Positions 22,715 to 35,172 of a DNA stretch of 64,000 nt are shown here, in pieces. Position numbers and translations under genes: made by a program. The first letter of the stretch is position 1. Every line of letters begins with the position of its first letter. Source of the stretch: Aporrectodea caliginosa (taxonomy: Eukaryota > Annelida > Clitellata > Crassiclitellata > Lumbricidae). The notes below the pieces were generated by a model that was not told where the DNA came from, did not search any database, and saw only the letters and a program-made list of their open reading frames with translations. The DNA lies in assembly GCA_020284085.1 (NCBI GenBank), contig JACEVL010000469.1, forward strand, positions 967,501 through 1,031,500, written 5' to 3'.

Positions 22715-23649
22715 CCCTAGGGCTACCAAGCTTTTTTTGTAACACGGACTACCAAGGGGGGTGGTTACCACCCCCCTGGATTTCGTGTTTGGTTTCACAT
22801 ATCATAACTTGTAATATAGCATTGGATTCAGCATTCATTTCTGCACAGAATGGTATATTTAGTTGTACATTATGTGAATGCACATCGAAATTACAACACT
22901 TTTAACAATGGAACCCATTAATTAGCAATATTTTATATTATTGCGTACATTTTGTACTTTTTGGATAAACAAATGTAAGATTATGTGTGTTTTGAAACTA
23001 ATCTATGTATAAAAGATACACATAATCATCCCTAAACATGTTTATATAGTATAAATGTACATCCATACATATATATCCATAAATATATATCGGTTTACGT
23101 TGTAATGCTGTATTCAGCCATTTTCACACAGATTACGCGTATTATTATTTATTTTGATCACTTCCGGTATACAAAAGACAAAGATGTTGGTATGCAAATG
23201 AAGCCCTACATTCCCTCTAAAGAATGGTATCTTTGTTTCTCTTCAGGAAGACAAATGAATACGCTACAGACAAAAAACAAAGGGGAGTGCTTCCATTTAG
23301 CCATTTTTCACGCATGTTACGCGTATTATTATTTATTTTGAGCACTTCCGGTTGTCTCAGGTCAACTCAGTGACCAGAGAATGTAGCCCCACATTCCCTC
23401 TATAGAATGGTATAATTTGTTTCTCTTAATATTAAATGACGGATAAGATATAGTCGAAAATCTTTTATTACCTCGGGTATATCAGGTATAACTTTTGAAT
23501 GGCGTGGGCTACCACCATGATGTTTACCTCAAAATGTGCGCCAATGAATCTGCTACAGCTACCTAAAATGCCAAAATTATATTCCATATGGAAACAAAAA
23601 TTATTTCATAAAAACGTAGGGGGTGGTAACCACCCCAGTAGCCCGAGGG
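22715..23649. mobile_element. Non-autonomous piggyBac-like element
   Basis: It is flanked on both sides by TTAA (22711-22714 and 23650-23653). Its ends are CCCTAGGGCTACC and, on the other strand, CCCTCGGGCTACT, the CCC...TTAA arrangement of piggyBac elements. Subterminal sequence GGGGGGTGGTTACCACCCCC is itself palindromic and is mirrored near the right end. Inside, a segment of about 140 bp (23117-23258) is directly repeated at 23298-23440 (ACGCGTATTATTATTTATTT, CACTTCCGGT). No transposase frame is present. Confidence 0.8.
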
Positions 23650-24699
23650 TTAAAGATATATAACATGCCAAGATCACAGATGTAGGCTACCAACTCAAGA
23701 GCAAAAGATAGTTAGTAACGTGTTTGGTTATCTGTGGATCGACCGGCGAAAGTAGGCCTACGTCGTAAACGTTAGTTAGTAGCCTATTTAGTTATCTCTC
23801 TATAGATTGTATAGGCTAATTATCTTCAAGCTTTTGCGACGCACCGACGTCAAGCGTTATGCAAATTGACAAGTGTTTAACGCAATATTTTCGAATGCAG
23901 TGCCACTATTATAGGACGTTAGTTAGTAGGCTACCTATAGCTGCGATGGACCAATTAAATTGCCTTCCACGTAGGCCTATACAAAAGGTTTAGTGGGTAG
24001 GCTACGATTGATAGCACGCCTAGGCTTTTCGCTTCTGTTATTGGCTGCCATGCGCGCTATTCGTTCTCAACTCTTCATGATTGTGAGTGAAATTAGGCTA
24101 AATAAAAGAATTAAGGATCCAGGGCGTAAACAAGGCATTGGTGTAGCCTAGTTTTTAAACAGCTAACGCTATAATACGCAAATCACTGACCCATTCTTGC
24201 GAGACGAGTCTTAAACAGACTTGTATACGAGATATCAAACTCGAGACCGAGACAGTGGGGTCCAAGACCGAGACCGTGGGGTCCGAGACCGAGACGAGAC
24301 ACAAGGTCCGAGACAGTTCAAAACGAGTGCAATGCACATTGGACCCAAATACCGAAACAATGTTTCTATCAACTTTTGAAGTCTAGGCCTATAATTATAC
24401 ATGTAGCTATTTCATGAAATTTTAAATTCTCCGCTTGTCACAATCTGTGCAATAAAGTCGTTAATTATTAGCATCTTAAGTGTCATTATGAATGGCATTA
24501 TAACATATAGGCCTAATTCAGATTAACACATAGGCTACATAATGTGCATACATGATACATATGCATACATATACACATACATGCATGCATTCATACAAAT
24601 GCACATTCATGAGTAGCCTACATGTACATATCTAAATACATACGCTCATACATACAAACAAACGACCGCAATTAGTCATACCCACCCCTACCACTTTGC

Positions 24700-26240
24700 A
24701 GACGTCCGCACGCCAAAACCATCTCTGATCCTGCTTCTCTCAAATAATTTAGTCCACACATTTTCAACCTTTCTTCATAGCTCAAATCCTTGCAACTCCA
24801 AATCAGTTTTTAGCTCTTCTTTGCACTTTCTCCAGGTTTTCATGTCCTGTTTCAGGACAAACGTGTCCTGACCAGTGATTTGTACAACCTCGAGCAGTAT
24901 CCTTGTCTCTGGTGACTATATATTGTCCGTTTTATCATGCCTAAAGTTGATTTAGCCTTTTTATGCTTCAGCACATTGCCTTGACGGGTTTGCATTCTTG
25001 TGCATAGGCTACTCACTCCCAAGTCCCTTTCTTCCTCACTAACTTTCAAACGCTATATTGATATGAAAACTCGTAGTTTCTCTTTCCCATAATAATTATG
25101 CATCACTGAGCACTTTTCCAAATTAAATAGCATTTGCCAGTCCTGTGACTATCTGAACATTTTTCTTACATCTTCCCGCAGTATCTCTGCTTCTTCATCA
25201 CCCACAGCTATAGTTTTGTATCATCTGCAAACTTAAAAATTTCAGATAAAATCCCATAATCTTTATCATTACTAAAAATTATGAACAACAGCGGCCCAAG
25301 CATTGATCCTTGCAACACTCCACTTAACACTGTCATCCGGTTACAATGTTTATCACCTATGCCAATCTTTTGTCTTCTATCTGAGAGCCAGCATTGAATC
25401 CATGTTAGTATCTACTCTCTAATCCCACATGCTTGCAACTTTTTAGGCAGCCTTTTATGAGGTACTTTGTGAAATGCCTGGGCAATATCTAGGTATATAC
25501 ATCTACAGGTTATCCTTCATCTATCCTCTTACAAAGAATTCTAACACATATGTCAAAAACGAGTGACCTCTAGTACATCCATGTTGACTGCCTTTAGTAA
25601 TATTATACTCACTCGAGTTGTCCACTATATTCTTAACCATTCTCTCCAAGACCTTACACACAACACTGGTTAAACTGACTGGTCTGTAGTTACATAGTAC
25701 AATTCAGTTTCCCTTTTTAAACAATGGCACTATGAGTGCATCTCTCCATTCCTGTTGTACATCTCCAGTCTGTATCGATTTAGTGAAGATCTGTGCTAAT
25801 GTCTCTCAAATTTCTTTCTGTGTAATGTCTCTCAAATTTTTACTCTCACATCATATAAGAATTTAGGGTGTAGTTCATCTATTCCTGGACCAAGTCTTTA
25901 ACCTCTTCAGTTGTTCCACCACAATTCCTTAGTAAACATTAGGTGTTAATCCTTTACCACCGCTGTCTCAAAATGCTTGGTTGGGCTCACGGATGTTCCT
26001 AATTCTTCTAACATAAACTCTGAGCTGAAGTATTTCTTGAGTACCTCAGGAGCTTCAGTAACCTCAGTAACTTGGCTCTATCACCCACAATAACTTCTCC
26101 ATTCCCCTCTTCCTTTTTTACTGACCGTACCCTTCCTTTTCTTTTCTGCTTGCTTCTAGAGCTTATAGAAACTCTTGCTGTCCTCTTTTACATTTCTCAA
26201 TAACTTCTGGTCAGTGCTTTTTATTTCATTTCTGCTAGCA
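24700..26240 (-). pseudogene. Degenerate CR1-type LINE reverse transcriptase (minus strand)
   Basis: Read on the minus strand, blocks in several frames match a CR1-type RT in the correct order: EWRDALIVPLFKKGN near 25745, a SLTSVVCKVLERMVKN-like segment near 25660, a YLDIAQAFHKVPHKRL-like segment near 25480, then VSEEERDLGV (about 25045) and KSTLGMIKRTIYS with RLYKSLVRTRLS (24950-24860). Stops and frameshifts are frequent. Confidence 0.75.
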
Positions 26241-26709
26241 TTATTGCAGATTTTTTATTTGCATACTTGATCTTTAAATGCTGCTGTATTACTCCGATCC
26301 ATGCTTTCAGCTGTAGAAGTAGTAAAACTAAATACGTTGTCATCTGTGCTGACCTCCTTTATCAATTTTGCATGCCCATATACATGTATTTTATGACTAC
26401 TTTCTCACCAGCCCATTTATCATTCACTTTTATCAACATAGACCTTCATAACAGCGGTCTAACAAATGGATATAACGGCAGAATTAAGAGCATTATAGTA
26501 ACTTGGCCCACAGAACAACCGCACAGACAACCATGGTTTACAAATTATCAGTTGCAAACGATGTTCCAAAAATCAAACTGCAAACAGAGGAAACAAATCA
26601 GCAACTGCCTTTCCTCAATTTTACACTTAAGAACATGATTATGCTTTAGAAAATATATACAAAATAAAATGTTTTCTGAGTATTGCAATTTCGTATAATT
26701 CTTAATTAA

Positions 26710-27593
26710 TCATTTAAAATCAAAAATTACAATTCGTCCATCTCTGAATATCTTCTTGGTAGAGTCAAATTCATTATCAGTTACATATAATCGACCATTT
26801 GACTCTTCCAGCAGAATGCTCCATACACGTTTTAAGCCCTGTGTTTCTTTTGAGAGAATTTCTCTCTTAAATGTCAAATCTTGATCCAGTAACAAAACTC
26901 TCTGGTTCCCTCGATCAGCGACCATCACGAATCCATTTCCATCAACGGCCAAATAGATTGGATAATTCATTTGTCCCATAGTGGATCCAGGCTTTCCACC
27001 AAATGACTTTTGAAGTTTTCCATCTGTATCCACAATACACACTCTATGCAGATCATCAGCATCATAGCCATGACTGAGCATGAAATGACCATTGGTCAGT
27101 TTTATAGCATGCCTTGGATGACAAATACCTGAATCTGACGGTAGATTTATTTCACGGATCAATTGTCCATCTGGCGAATATTCATTTAATTTATTTTTAT
27201 TATAAACAGTTAGAAGGACATTCGCTTCATCTGTAACAGACAGGCCATGTCCATAATCAGTTCCTGTTGACCAATTCTTTAGTAAGTTTCCATTTGGATC
27301 AGCTTTTAAGATTTCTTTCAACTGATCTGAACCTTTGTGATCGAAGATGTAAAGACATTTATTTCGTTTGCACGAACTTAAGTCAACTGGATGAATTAAT
27401 TTCTGCAAATTCCATTGACGACTGAAACTGAATGTCACTGAATCGTAAACTTCAACTTCTGAACTTTCCCAACTCGCAACAAACATTTCTCTGTCTAAGA
27501 TCGTCAATCCACGGATCGCTTTCTGTTTCTCTTTTGCGGATTTTGTTCGGATGGTCTTAATTAAGACTGGATTGGATTTGCATCGAAGATCAG
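26710..27593 (-). CDS. Gene C last exon, NHL-type propeller
   Basis: The minus-strand exon begins after TTCTAATTTCAG at 27594 in phase 1 and has 294 codons to a TGA at 26712-26710. It matches exons A and B over its length (LTILDREMF, SSEVEVYDSVTFSFSRQW, DPNGNLLKNW, KLNEYSPDGQLIREINL, RVCIVDTDGKLQKSFGG, NGFVMVADRGNQRVLLL, GRIVIFDF) and is intact. The loop that is Asp/His-rich in A and B is only YDADD here. It joins in phase to the coiled-coil exon at 29433-29675 and the CARD exon at 31280-31618. Confidence 0.87.
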
Positions 27594-27904
27594 CTGAAAT
27601 TAGAAATAAATCTTTGTATAATTTTATAAAGTAAATGATTTTTTAATAAAAATTTTCTACATATTAGAATAAAATATTAAAGTAACACTAACTCAGATAA
27701 CAACTACGAAAGTGCTGTGATGCAAACACAGAAAAACTGTGACATGATAGACACATAAGCAGCAGATAAAGCTAAGGCAGAAAGGCACATCAACAGATAT
27801 ATCTAGACAGATGAATGAGAAAGAGAGAGACAGACAGACAGACAGAGATAGGGAAGAGAGAGAGGCCCAAAGTGCAAGAAGTGCCTTTTCAAAGCCGTCT
27901 ACGC

Positions 27905-28135
27905 CACACAGTATGGTGGAATTCGCGGTTTTATTCTAAAATGAATCATTGCCTTCACATAAAACTGCATGCATGCAGACACAAAACGATAATTTTCCCT
28001 TTCATATGGCAAAATTCAGAAAGTACTCAGAAATATTCATATTTATAAATGGTTGACAATGGTTGACACAATATTTGCAGTTGAAACGATAAATTGCTAC
28101 AAAATGTCAGTTATTGAAGCTTTGGCATAATTACA
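27905..28135 (+). repeat. Copy of the GGAATGCGGTTTTATTC repeat family
   Basis: This segment, from GGAATTCGCGGTTTTATTCT onward (GAATCATTGCCTTCACATAA, TTCATATTTATAAATGGTTG, TATTGAAGCTTTGGCATAAT), matches three tandem copies at 43815-44380. The family type is unknown, and no coding or terminal structure was recognised. Confidence 0.6.
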
Positions 28136-28349
28136 CTTTACTATAAAAGTATAACTAAATCAATGATCATCGTCCAATACTTATTAATACAGCTCTCGTC
28201 ATTGTCACTTTGATGATCTATAAATATGACAGGATACCATAATGTTCAAGACAACATATTTTGTTGTCATTGCATAACTGCTGTTCACTTGGCGACTGAC
28301 TAACCAAGCCTCAGATTCACATTTCTGTGTGACCCTGAGCGTGTGAAAA

Positions 28350-28351
28350 AT

Positions 28352-28402
<51 letters not shown>
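28350..28402. repeat. AAT microsatellite
   Basis: Uninterrupted (AAT)n of about 50 bp, ending in AATTAATAATATAA. Confidence 0.9.
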
Positions 28403-28689
28403 TAATAATATAAACGCACAGAAATCTCTGTCCCTGCGTGACTGGCTGACTGCGTGCGTGCCCGGTGTATGCGTGCGTGGTGTTAGTTACGCTGTTTGCC
28501 AGTTATGCTATTTTCGCCATAGACAACATGGCTTACGTCATTTCACGTACGTCATCGCAATAATGACAAAACGTTGTCATAGCAACGCCAGATCAAGACG
28601 TATGGGTCCTTCTGCATTTCTGTAAGGGGATGGGCATGGACTTCTTTTTAATAGCTTGCTATTATTAAGACGTCTACGGGATGCAGAGG

Positions 28690-29000
28690 GGAAGCGACGG
28701 GTCAGCCACACACGATCGCCGCGAGGGACTACGGGAGGGACGGACGGACGTAGGAGGGAGGGAAGGAGATACGAACGGCAGGGAAGGACGGCAGGAAAGT
28801 ACGGAGAGAGAGCGAGGGAGGGAGGGAGGAAGACAGTGGAGGAGCAAGCACGTTCGAATACTGTGTGGGGTCGCTCGAGACTGGCGCATCCAGCGAGTAC
28901 TCACTGTTAGAGGTCGCTGGAGTAAAAACGAAACCTCTAGGGGTCGCTCGAGACTGGCGCAGCCAGCGAGTACTCACTGGTTGAGGTCGCAGTTAGCGAG
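28690..29000. repeat. GGGA-rich low complexity and 75-bp direct repeat
   Basis: At 28725-28845 lies a purine tract of GGGAGGGA/GGACGGAC words. At about 28868 and 28943 the phrase GGTCGCTCGAGACTGGCGCA followed by GCGAGTACTCACTG occurs twice, 75 bp apart. No gene seen. Confidence 0.7.
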
Positions 29001-29432
29001 TAGTCAACGCTAGAGGGCTCAAGATTTCTTTTGTATCTCAGTATATTAACTCCGTCGCCAGGGGCGTACCGTTTCAAAGAGAGCAGTTAGCAGAAGAGAG
29101 GCCTAGCGGTTTCATTTTGTTTCATTTCATAATCGCAGAGATTCAAATTTGCGTGTAATGGAAGTCCGTAGGTTACGATGCAATCAACTTTTAGCCGTCG
29201 TGTGTGATGACCTTTGCGCTGCGCGATAGTCTGTTGCCGTGTATGGGTCTGCGAGCCGCCGGTCATATATTTTAAGTGGCTCGCCCACGCACCCTAAACT
29301 CAACTGTCTTAGGACGGGCAAACATCTAGTAATAATAATAATAGTAATAATAGTACTTAAAAAGTAAAATGCCATTTTATTGTAAAATTTGTGAGAGCAC
29401 CAGCCCGGAGATATTATGTTAAATGTGCTAAC

Positions 29433-29675
29433 CTCTGCAGTTTAATCTCTTTTGCTCTTGTATTTCTCTTATAAGTTGTTCCCTCTCTTCACTCCAGGCT
29501 TTTCTGTCTTGTTTGTACTCATGTATCTGTTTCGTAAGTTGTTCCCTCTCTTCACTCCAGGCTTTTCTATCTTGTTTGTACTCTTGTATCTGTTTCGTAA
29601 GTTGTTCCCTCTCTTCACTCCAGGACTTTCTCTCTTGCTCATGCTTTTCTTCGATAACCCAACTCCCCCTGCTAT
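29433..29675 (-). CDS. Gene C coiled-coil exon with three 22-residue repeats
   Basis: The acceptor GTTGTTGTTACAG opens a phase 1 frame at 29675. The exon ends TGCAGAG|GTTAGC in phase 1 at 29433, so it is 243 bp and symmetric. It encodes three almost identical 22-residue units (KAWSEEREQLTKQI plus a variable QEYKQDR), each 66 bp in DNA, which form a highly charged continuous helix. It sits between the CARD exon and the propeller exon and is likely the oligomerisation segment, in the same place as exon 2 of gene B. Confidence 0.8.
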
Positions 29676-29749
29676 CTGTAACAACAACCATATTCAAGTG
29701 AATTTCATAATGTTAATATTTAATGTGAGAATAAACTTCAGTTAATAAA

Positions 29750-31240
29750 AAAAAATTCTATCAGACAACCAACCAGCAGTCTGAAAAAGCTAAATTGCAC
29801 TTTGGGCAAAAAAGAATAGTAGGCTACACCAGCAGTTTTCAAACTTATTTTTATTGTACCAAAAGGTAAAAACAATGCTGGTATACCACCAGTAAAGGTC
29901 AGATCAAAAAGAACAGCTGTGCGAAGTCCCCTTGCAATTAATTATTAGGGGAACATCGTAAGTTCTCTTGCAGGGTCTGGGTATTGGTATTGTAGGTAGG
30001 CAATTTAAAAATTAATATGTAAATTTTAAGAATGTAATCATGTCAACAAAAATGAAAAATGAAATCACTGTTAGAAAGTGTTAATGCAAGCTAAAATTTA
30101 AAGAAAAAGAAGTGCATGGTGGACTACGGTAATAGTTAATCAAAGAAAGATAAGCATAAACACAGAAAATTTAAATTTTTTGAATGTTTTCGCGTACCAC
30201 TTAGCGACTTCTGGCGTACAACTATTGGTACATGTACCACCGTATGAAAACCGCTAGGCTACACAGTAGCAGATGCAGTTCTTGTCCAGAGAGATGAAAG
30301 CATCATTACCAGCAAGACGCACTACAGAAAATCTAAGTACATCAAGTGACCCAAACATGCCTTCCACATACATGGTCAAATTTTAAATCTCATCCCGTTA
30401 TAGCTTTGCACCTGCACACAGCTCATACTTGAGCTCCCCTGGAGGGGGGAATGTCTGCTTAGGCAACTCAAGGGTGAACTCTCGAGCGGTTCACCCTACG
30501 AGAGGCGCTTTACAAATACTTAAATACGATACGATACGAACTCCAGAAATCGGAAGCTACAGTTAGCAATGCAAAATGAAATTTAAAATATTTATTATTG
30601 TACGGCTGTTCAAACATCCGGATGTTTCCGTTAACATAGAACAATGCTGCTCAGATTTTAAATTTCAGTTGAGCAACATGAAATTTTGTCCTTTGGTTGA
30701 AAAGCATTGGGTATCTGTGAAAAATCTGCAAAAAATTTGCCATTATTCAGTAAAATCTGTCAGTAAAATCTGTCATATAGCTTTACCAATAAATAAAATA
30801 CAGCCCGTAAAACAAAGTTTTTTACTATATCCATCTAGTATCCTATAACGTGTACTCTGAAAATAGTCCGCGTTCATTTTACAACATAGCGTGCGTTTAA
30901 TGAGGCAGCGCACCCGTTTCTGTTGCGACCAATGGCAACGCTGGCCAATGGCAACGCTGCGTTTCGGAAAAGGTGATTCCCCGATTCGAAAAGTTGAGTC
31001 CCCGATTCTATAAGCTTGCCTTTTTTGGGGAGCTGAAATTTTTATAGAATGAAGTGTCTGCGAGGGCGAGTCTATCTGCCAAGTTTCAGGACGATTGAAT
31101 GATTGTAAGTGATCGAATTAGTCGTCGCAAGATTTGACTTTTTAGCCTGTGGCTCAAACAAACAAACATTCAAGCAAGCAAGCAAGATTTCCGTAAGTTA
31201 AACTAGATGGATAAAAATCAAGAAAATGTTCAAGAGTTCG
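29750..31240. other. Intron of gene C, no coding sequence; one LINE tail
   Basis: Between the coiled-coil and CARD exons. At about 30400-30540 lies an L2-type 3' end (GAGGCGCTTTACAAATACTT followed by a GATAC repeat). The rest shows no supported feature. Confidence 0.5.
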
Positions 31241-31279
31241 GCAATGTTTAGTATAAATATATGAACAATGCAGACTGAC

Positions 31280-31618
31280 CCAGTGAAACCTTTCCGCCGT
31301 CGGGCCTTTCACGGATTCCACATCCGGATTCTTGATTAGGCCTATCGATGAATTCTAGTAAGTAGTGATTTTCATCGCTTAAGGCTTGTTGTACAACAAG
31401 AAATGCTCTAGGGTGCTGAGTGGAGAACAGAAGATCGAGAAGAGCCCGACATTTTTTCTGTGGTGTGCGATTCTCAGAGCGAATCTCCTTCGATTTTTCT
31501 GTACTGATCACGCTTGCTTGCACTAACCAATCACACAGTCGATCTGGATCAACATCGGACACGAACTTTGCATAGTTGTTCAACATCCAATGCTTTATAT
31601 CATCGTTAGTCAGAGAAC
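31280..31618 (-). CDS. Gene C CARD exon
   Basis: The acceptor CCCTTGTAG at 31619 starts a phase 1 frame, and a donor CTGG|GTCAGT at 31280 ends it in phase 1, giving 339 bp. The translated sequence fits a caspase-recruitment domain of the death-fold superfamily over about 90 residues: MLNNYAKFVSDVDPDRLCDW, LVQASVISTEKSKEI, then RALLDLLFSTQHPRAF and QQALSDENHYLLEFID. The pattern of helix 2 (DVDP..L.D.L), helix 3 (G/S-x-I-S-x-E-x..EI), helix 4 (K.RALLDLL) and helix 5-6 (.AF....L.....LLEFI) is that of CARDs in adaptor and receptor proteins. A CARD would recruit a partner CARD (caspase or kinase) by homotypic contact. Which partner is not shown. Confidence 0.8.
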
Positions 31619-32212
31619 CTACAAGGGACAGAATCTCTGCTGCAAACAACTGATAGCATTTTTGTGTAAATGCTAAGCAACTGTAAATCTCCAAAATCAG
31701 TCAGCGCTAAACAAAAGCCGAAGGAGACCAGCGTACATGCTGGTGCTATATATCATATAAAATCTACATTGTTTGGTCAGTTTTGGTGTTGGATCAGACT
31801 GCTGCGGCGGTGTGGCCAAGAGTTAGCGTCATGCTAACGTGGAAATCCACTATGATGACACTGGTCATAGGATGATTCAGAAGTGAGAGCAAAATAGAAG
31901 AGTTTGAAGACTTCGGTTCTCAGTCAGAAGTACAACAATTCATGAGAAAGTAAAGTAGATCAGACCTCACACTGACAAAATGAAAATGGTAAGGGTCATT
32001 ATTAGGTTTGTTCCATGAGCTGAAACAGCTAATATAATCAGCTCTAATCTAATTATAATCATTATTATAATTAAGTGTGCATATATTTTATATATATATA
32101 TATATACATACATTAATGCATCTATGCATTTATGATATACATATACATATACTGGCATGTAAGAAATTAATTTGGAAAGTTTTCATGAATAGAGCTGTAC
32201 ATTTGGTATTAC

Positions 32213-32315
32213 CACAGAATTTATCTTGGCTTTCCACTCTGCTAAATCCAGGTTGACATAGAGGCTCTAGTGCGGATTCTGCACTCATTGTAGGAGAAAC
32301 GTAAGCAACCGGCAT
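32213..32315 (-). CDS. Gene C putative first coding exon
   Basis: An acceptor-like TTGTTGTAG at 32324 precedes an ATG at 32315. The frame runs 34 codons plus one base (MPVAYVSPTMSAESALEPL... DKFC) to a donor-like TGTG|GTAATA at 32213, phase 1. It joins in frame to the CARD exon and would give a protein of about 522 residues. The sequence is short, resembles nothing I know and the donor is weak, so this is a model, not a firm call. Confidence 0.4.
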
Positions 32316-33489
32316 CAAGATACCTACAACAACACAAGTACATAGTTAACAGGACACAGTTACTGGGGATAGAAATATAGGGTAAGGAAAAGTACAGTTA
32401 GTTTGGTAGCACAAGGTAGGGAAGCCAAGTTAGGTAAGGTAACACAAATGCAAATTTAGCATTTTGCAACTCCGTGATTTTTATCGTTACGAAGAATATC
32501 AGCCACTTTAATGACAAGATTGTACAAACAAGTGACTAGAAATTAATCACATTCATCGTTAATAGATTAAGGTAGTCTCAAGATGCAGCCATGGATGATG
32601 ATGTGTTAACAATTTCAGTTTTCTTACCTGCAGCATACCAGGGCTCTCCCTCACCACCTGATCTTCACACAGATAGCGTATATGGTTATTCTATTTATGG
32701 CTATTGTACTTATAGCTGAGTTGACTAGATGGCACAAGTGCTGCAGAAATTTCCAAAGAAGTTCTGCCCTGGCAGGGATTTGTTGAAAACCTGACCTTAC
32801 AATAATAGCCCAGCATGTCATATATGTAACAAAATAACATAAAACATGACACCATGTACCACACCATATCATATCACAACATACCATAACATAACAAGAC
32901 AACACATTTGATAAGTGGTTGACAAAGATAGTTATCTTTGTTAGAACTACTGCAACTTTCTGTCTACACTCATCCTCATTGATTTCTCAGTATAAATTTT
33001 GCCCTAATTCGAAATTATAATTAAAATTTCAGTTGATATTGTAAAGACCTGCAAACAGAACAAAAACTAGCAAAATCGGAATGGCTAAATCAGAAGACGA
33101 ATTCAGACCTACTGAAAGTGTAAAACTGACACAACATAATTTTACTAAAATTAATGTCTCACCTGGGCCTATTAATTTCGATTCTGGTTTAGTAACCAAA
33201 AGCCGAAGTTTTTCACAGCGATTCGAAACTTTTCAGTTACTAAACTGAACAGATCGGCAGAAAAGATCGAAATGATTAAACCTGGCTAAAAACTGAGCAA
33301 AATTTTAATATATTTACCTCTTTTGAGATGATTAATAATTAGTGATCAGTTCGTCACAAAACACGCAAACTATACTGGCATATTGGGCATATCATTTTAT
33401 TTTCCCAAAACCACGATGACAACCCGGAAGAATTGAATATTCATTAAACACTTTGCATATTCATCGCACTTAGATGGATCGTGCGTAAT

Positions 33490-33492
33490 TAG

Positions 33493-33559
<67 letters not shown>

Positions 33560-33560
33560 T
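33490..33560. repeat. AAT microsatellite
   Basis: About 65 bp of (AAT)n, continuing into AATATTAATATC. Confidence 0.9.
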
Positions 33561-33799
33561 TAATATCTTTTCTTTAATTTAGCGCCTGACAAACGCACTG
33601 CGCTGTACATTTACATGTTATTTTTGTTAGACTAATAAAATTTATAAACCTACATCTTTAAATATATGATTCGCGGAGGATAGGGATTTGTTTGGGTTCA
33701 AACAGATGGCTGCAGACAAGCTGAGTAAGCAACAACTTTTGGAAGTCAGGGTAATTTATCGTTTTTGCTTTCTTAATAATATTATATACATGATATTTC

Positions 33800-34005
33800 A
33801 ATACCAATGTCTGGGATAACTGTCAACAATCCAAATTCTACTTAGGCAAAAATATTTATCATCAATCCATCTTCTATTTAAACAAGAATTATTTCTTCTT
33901 CAATCCATCTTCTATTAATGGAAGAATTATTTTCATCAATCCAACTTCTACTGAAGCAAGGGATTATTGTCACCAATCCAGCTTCTATTTAAAGTTATTT
34001 TATAT
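33800..34005. repeat. 37-bp minisatellite array, copy 1
   Basis: Units of the form CATCAATCCAACTTCTATTT followed by AARCAAGAATTATTT repeat about five times. The sequence before it (ATTTATCGTTTTTGCTTTCT near 33752) also precedes the array at 35010, so the array is part of a dispersed element. Confidence 0.75.
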
Positions 34006-34071
34006 AAAATAGTTTAGAGCTTTAAAACGATAAATTATCCTGATTAGTCCGAAAATATTTGCTGTACTCAC

Positions 34072-34216
34072 CTTGGATCGGCGAAAATGCCAGATGGCTC
34101 GAAGCAGTCAGGCATCTGCGGCCAGCAGTGCGACCACTCTCCATTTTCTGAAATCCCAAGCTCAAACCAGAAAAGTCCCAAGATTGGGTAAAAGTGTACC
34201 AACAAATCCCAAGTTA
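34072..34216 (-). other. Exon-like segment with strong splice sites
   Basis: On the minus strand TTTTTCCTTTACAG|TAACTTGG and GATCCAAG|GTGAGT bracket 145 bp. The only open frame (VTWDLLVHFYPILGLFWFEL..., phase 1 in, phase 2 out) does not fit the phase of gene C. It could be a 5' untranslated exon of gene C or a chance product of a repeat whose relative lies at 34480-34570. Unsupported by homology. Confidence 0.3.
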
Positions 34217-35009
34217 CTGTAAAGGAAAAAGTTGTACGGAAATATGAAATGCGTTTTAACAATCGCAATTATTCACAAAAATGCCTAGCTAAGAACTGGC
34301 AAAGAAATAAGACGGAGCATAACACTGAATTAGCAAATAATTAAGATGCTTACAGCAACAATAATAATAAACCTCCTTCAGACACTGAGCGAGTTTTTCT
34401 AATCTGATTCACTGCCACTGTCTAGAAGTACCGAAAATACTATATAGTCTGTAGAGTGTAGACCTTAGAAAAAATCCCAAGATGCAAAATCCCCAGATCC
34501 CAAATCGACCCCCAAATTTCAAAGATCTTTAGAAAAATCCCAAGGAGTGGTCACACTGGCGGTCAGACGTAGCCTACAGAAGCATCATCCGGTCGAGGAT
34601 GTCTCGAGATTCGCGCTTCATCTGGTTTAAACTTCGCTCCAACCTGTCCCCTTCCTTCACGCTGGCGAAAAGCCAAGCGCAGCCTGCGCAGGGTAGGCCT
34701 ATAATGCCGCACCAGCTTACTCACGAGCGCTGCACGAGTCAGAGGGGTTGTCTAAAGGGTAGTCCGACTTAAGGAGGTCCGAGTCCAGTTGCCAGGGCCG
34801 TATTTACTGTAGTGGCGGCTCCGGCCGTGCACCGGCGTGGTGGAGGCTCATAGCACGCCGCAGGCCAGGCGCGGATGATGCCAGTAGTGATAGGCTCACG
34901 AGTCACGACTCACGAGTAACGTACGTACGACGAGTCGACTCCAGCATAATCCCAAATAAAAATCTGTAATTGAAGCTCGGATAATGTATCGTTTTAGCCT
35001 TCTAAATAA

Positions 35010-35172
35010 TTTGCCCAATGTAGCACTTTTATTGGCATCAATCCAACTTCTACTTTGGCAAGAATCGTTAATTTAATTCAATCCTGCAGCTTCCAGTTAG
35101 GGAAGAATTCGTTTAAACGGTTTAATCAATCCATTTTCTATTTAAACAACAATTATGTTTCGCCAATCTAAC
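35010..35172. repeat. 37-bp minisatellite array, copy 2
   Basis: The same unit as at 33800 (GCATCAATCCAACTTCTACT, then AATCAATCCATTTTCTATTT), about four diverged copies, preceded by ATGTATCGTTTTAGCCTTCT. Confidence 0.7.
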
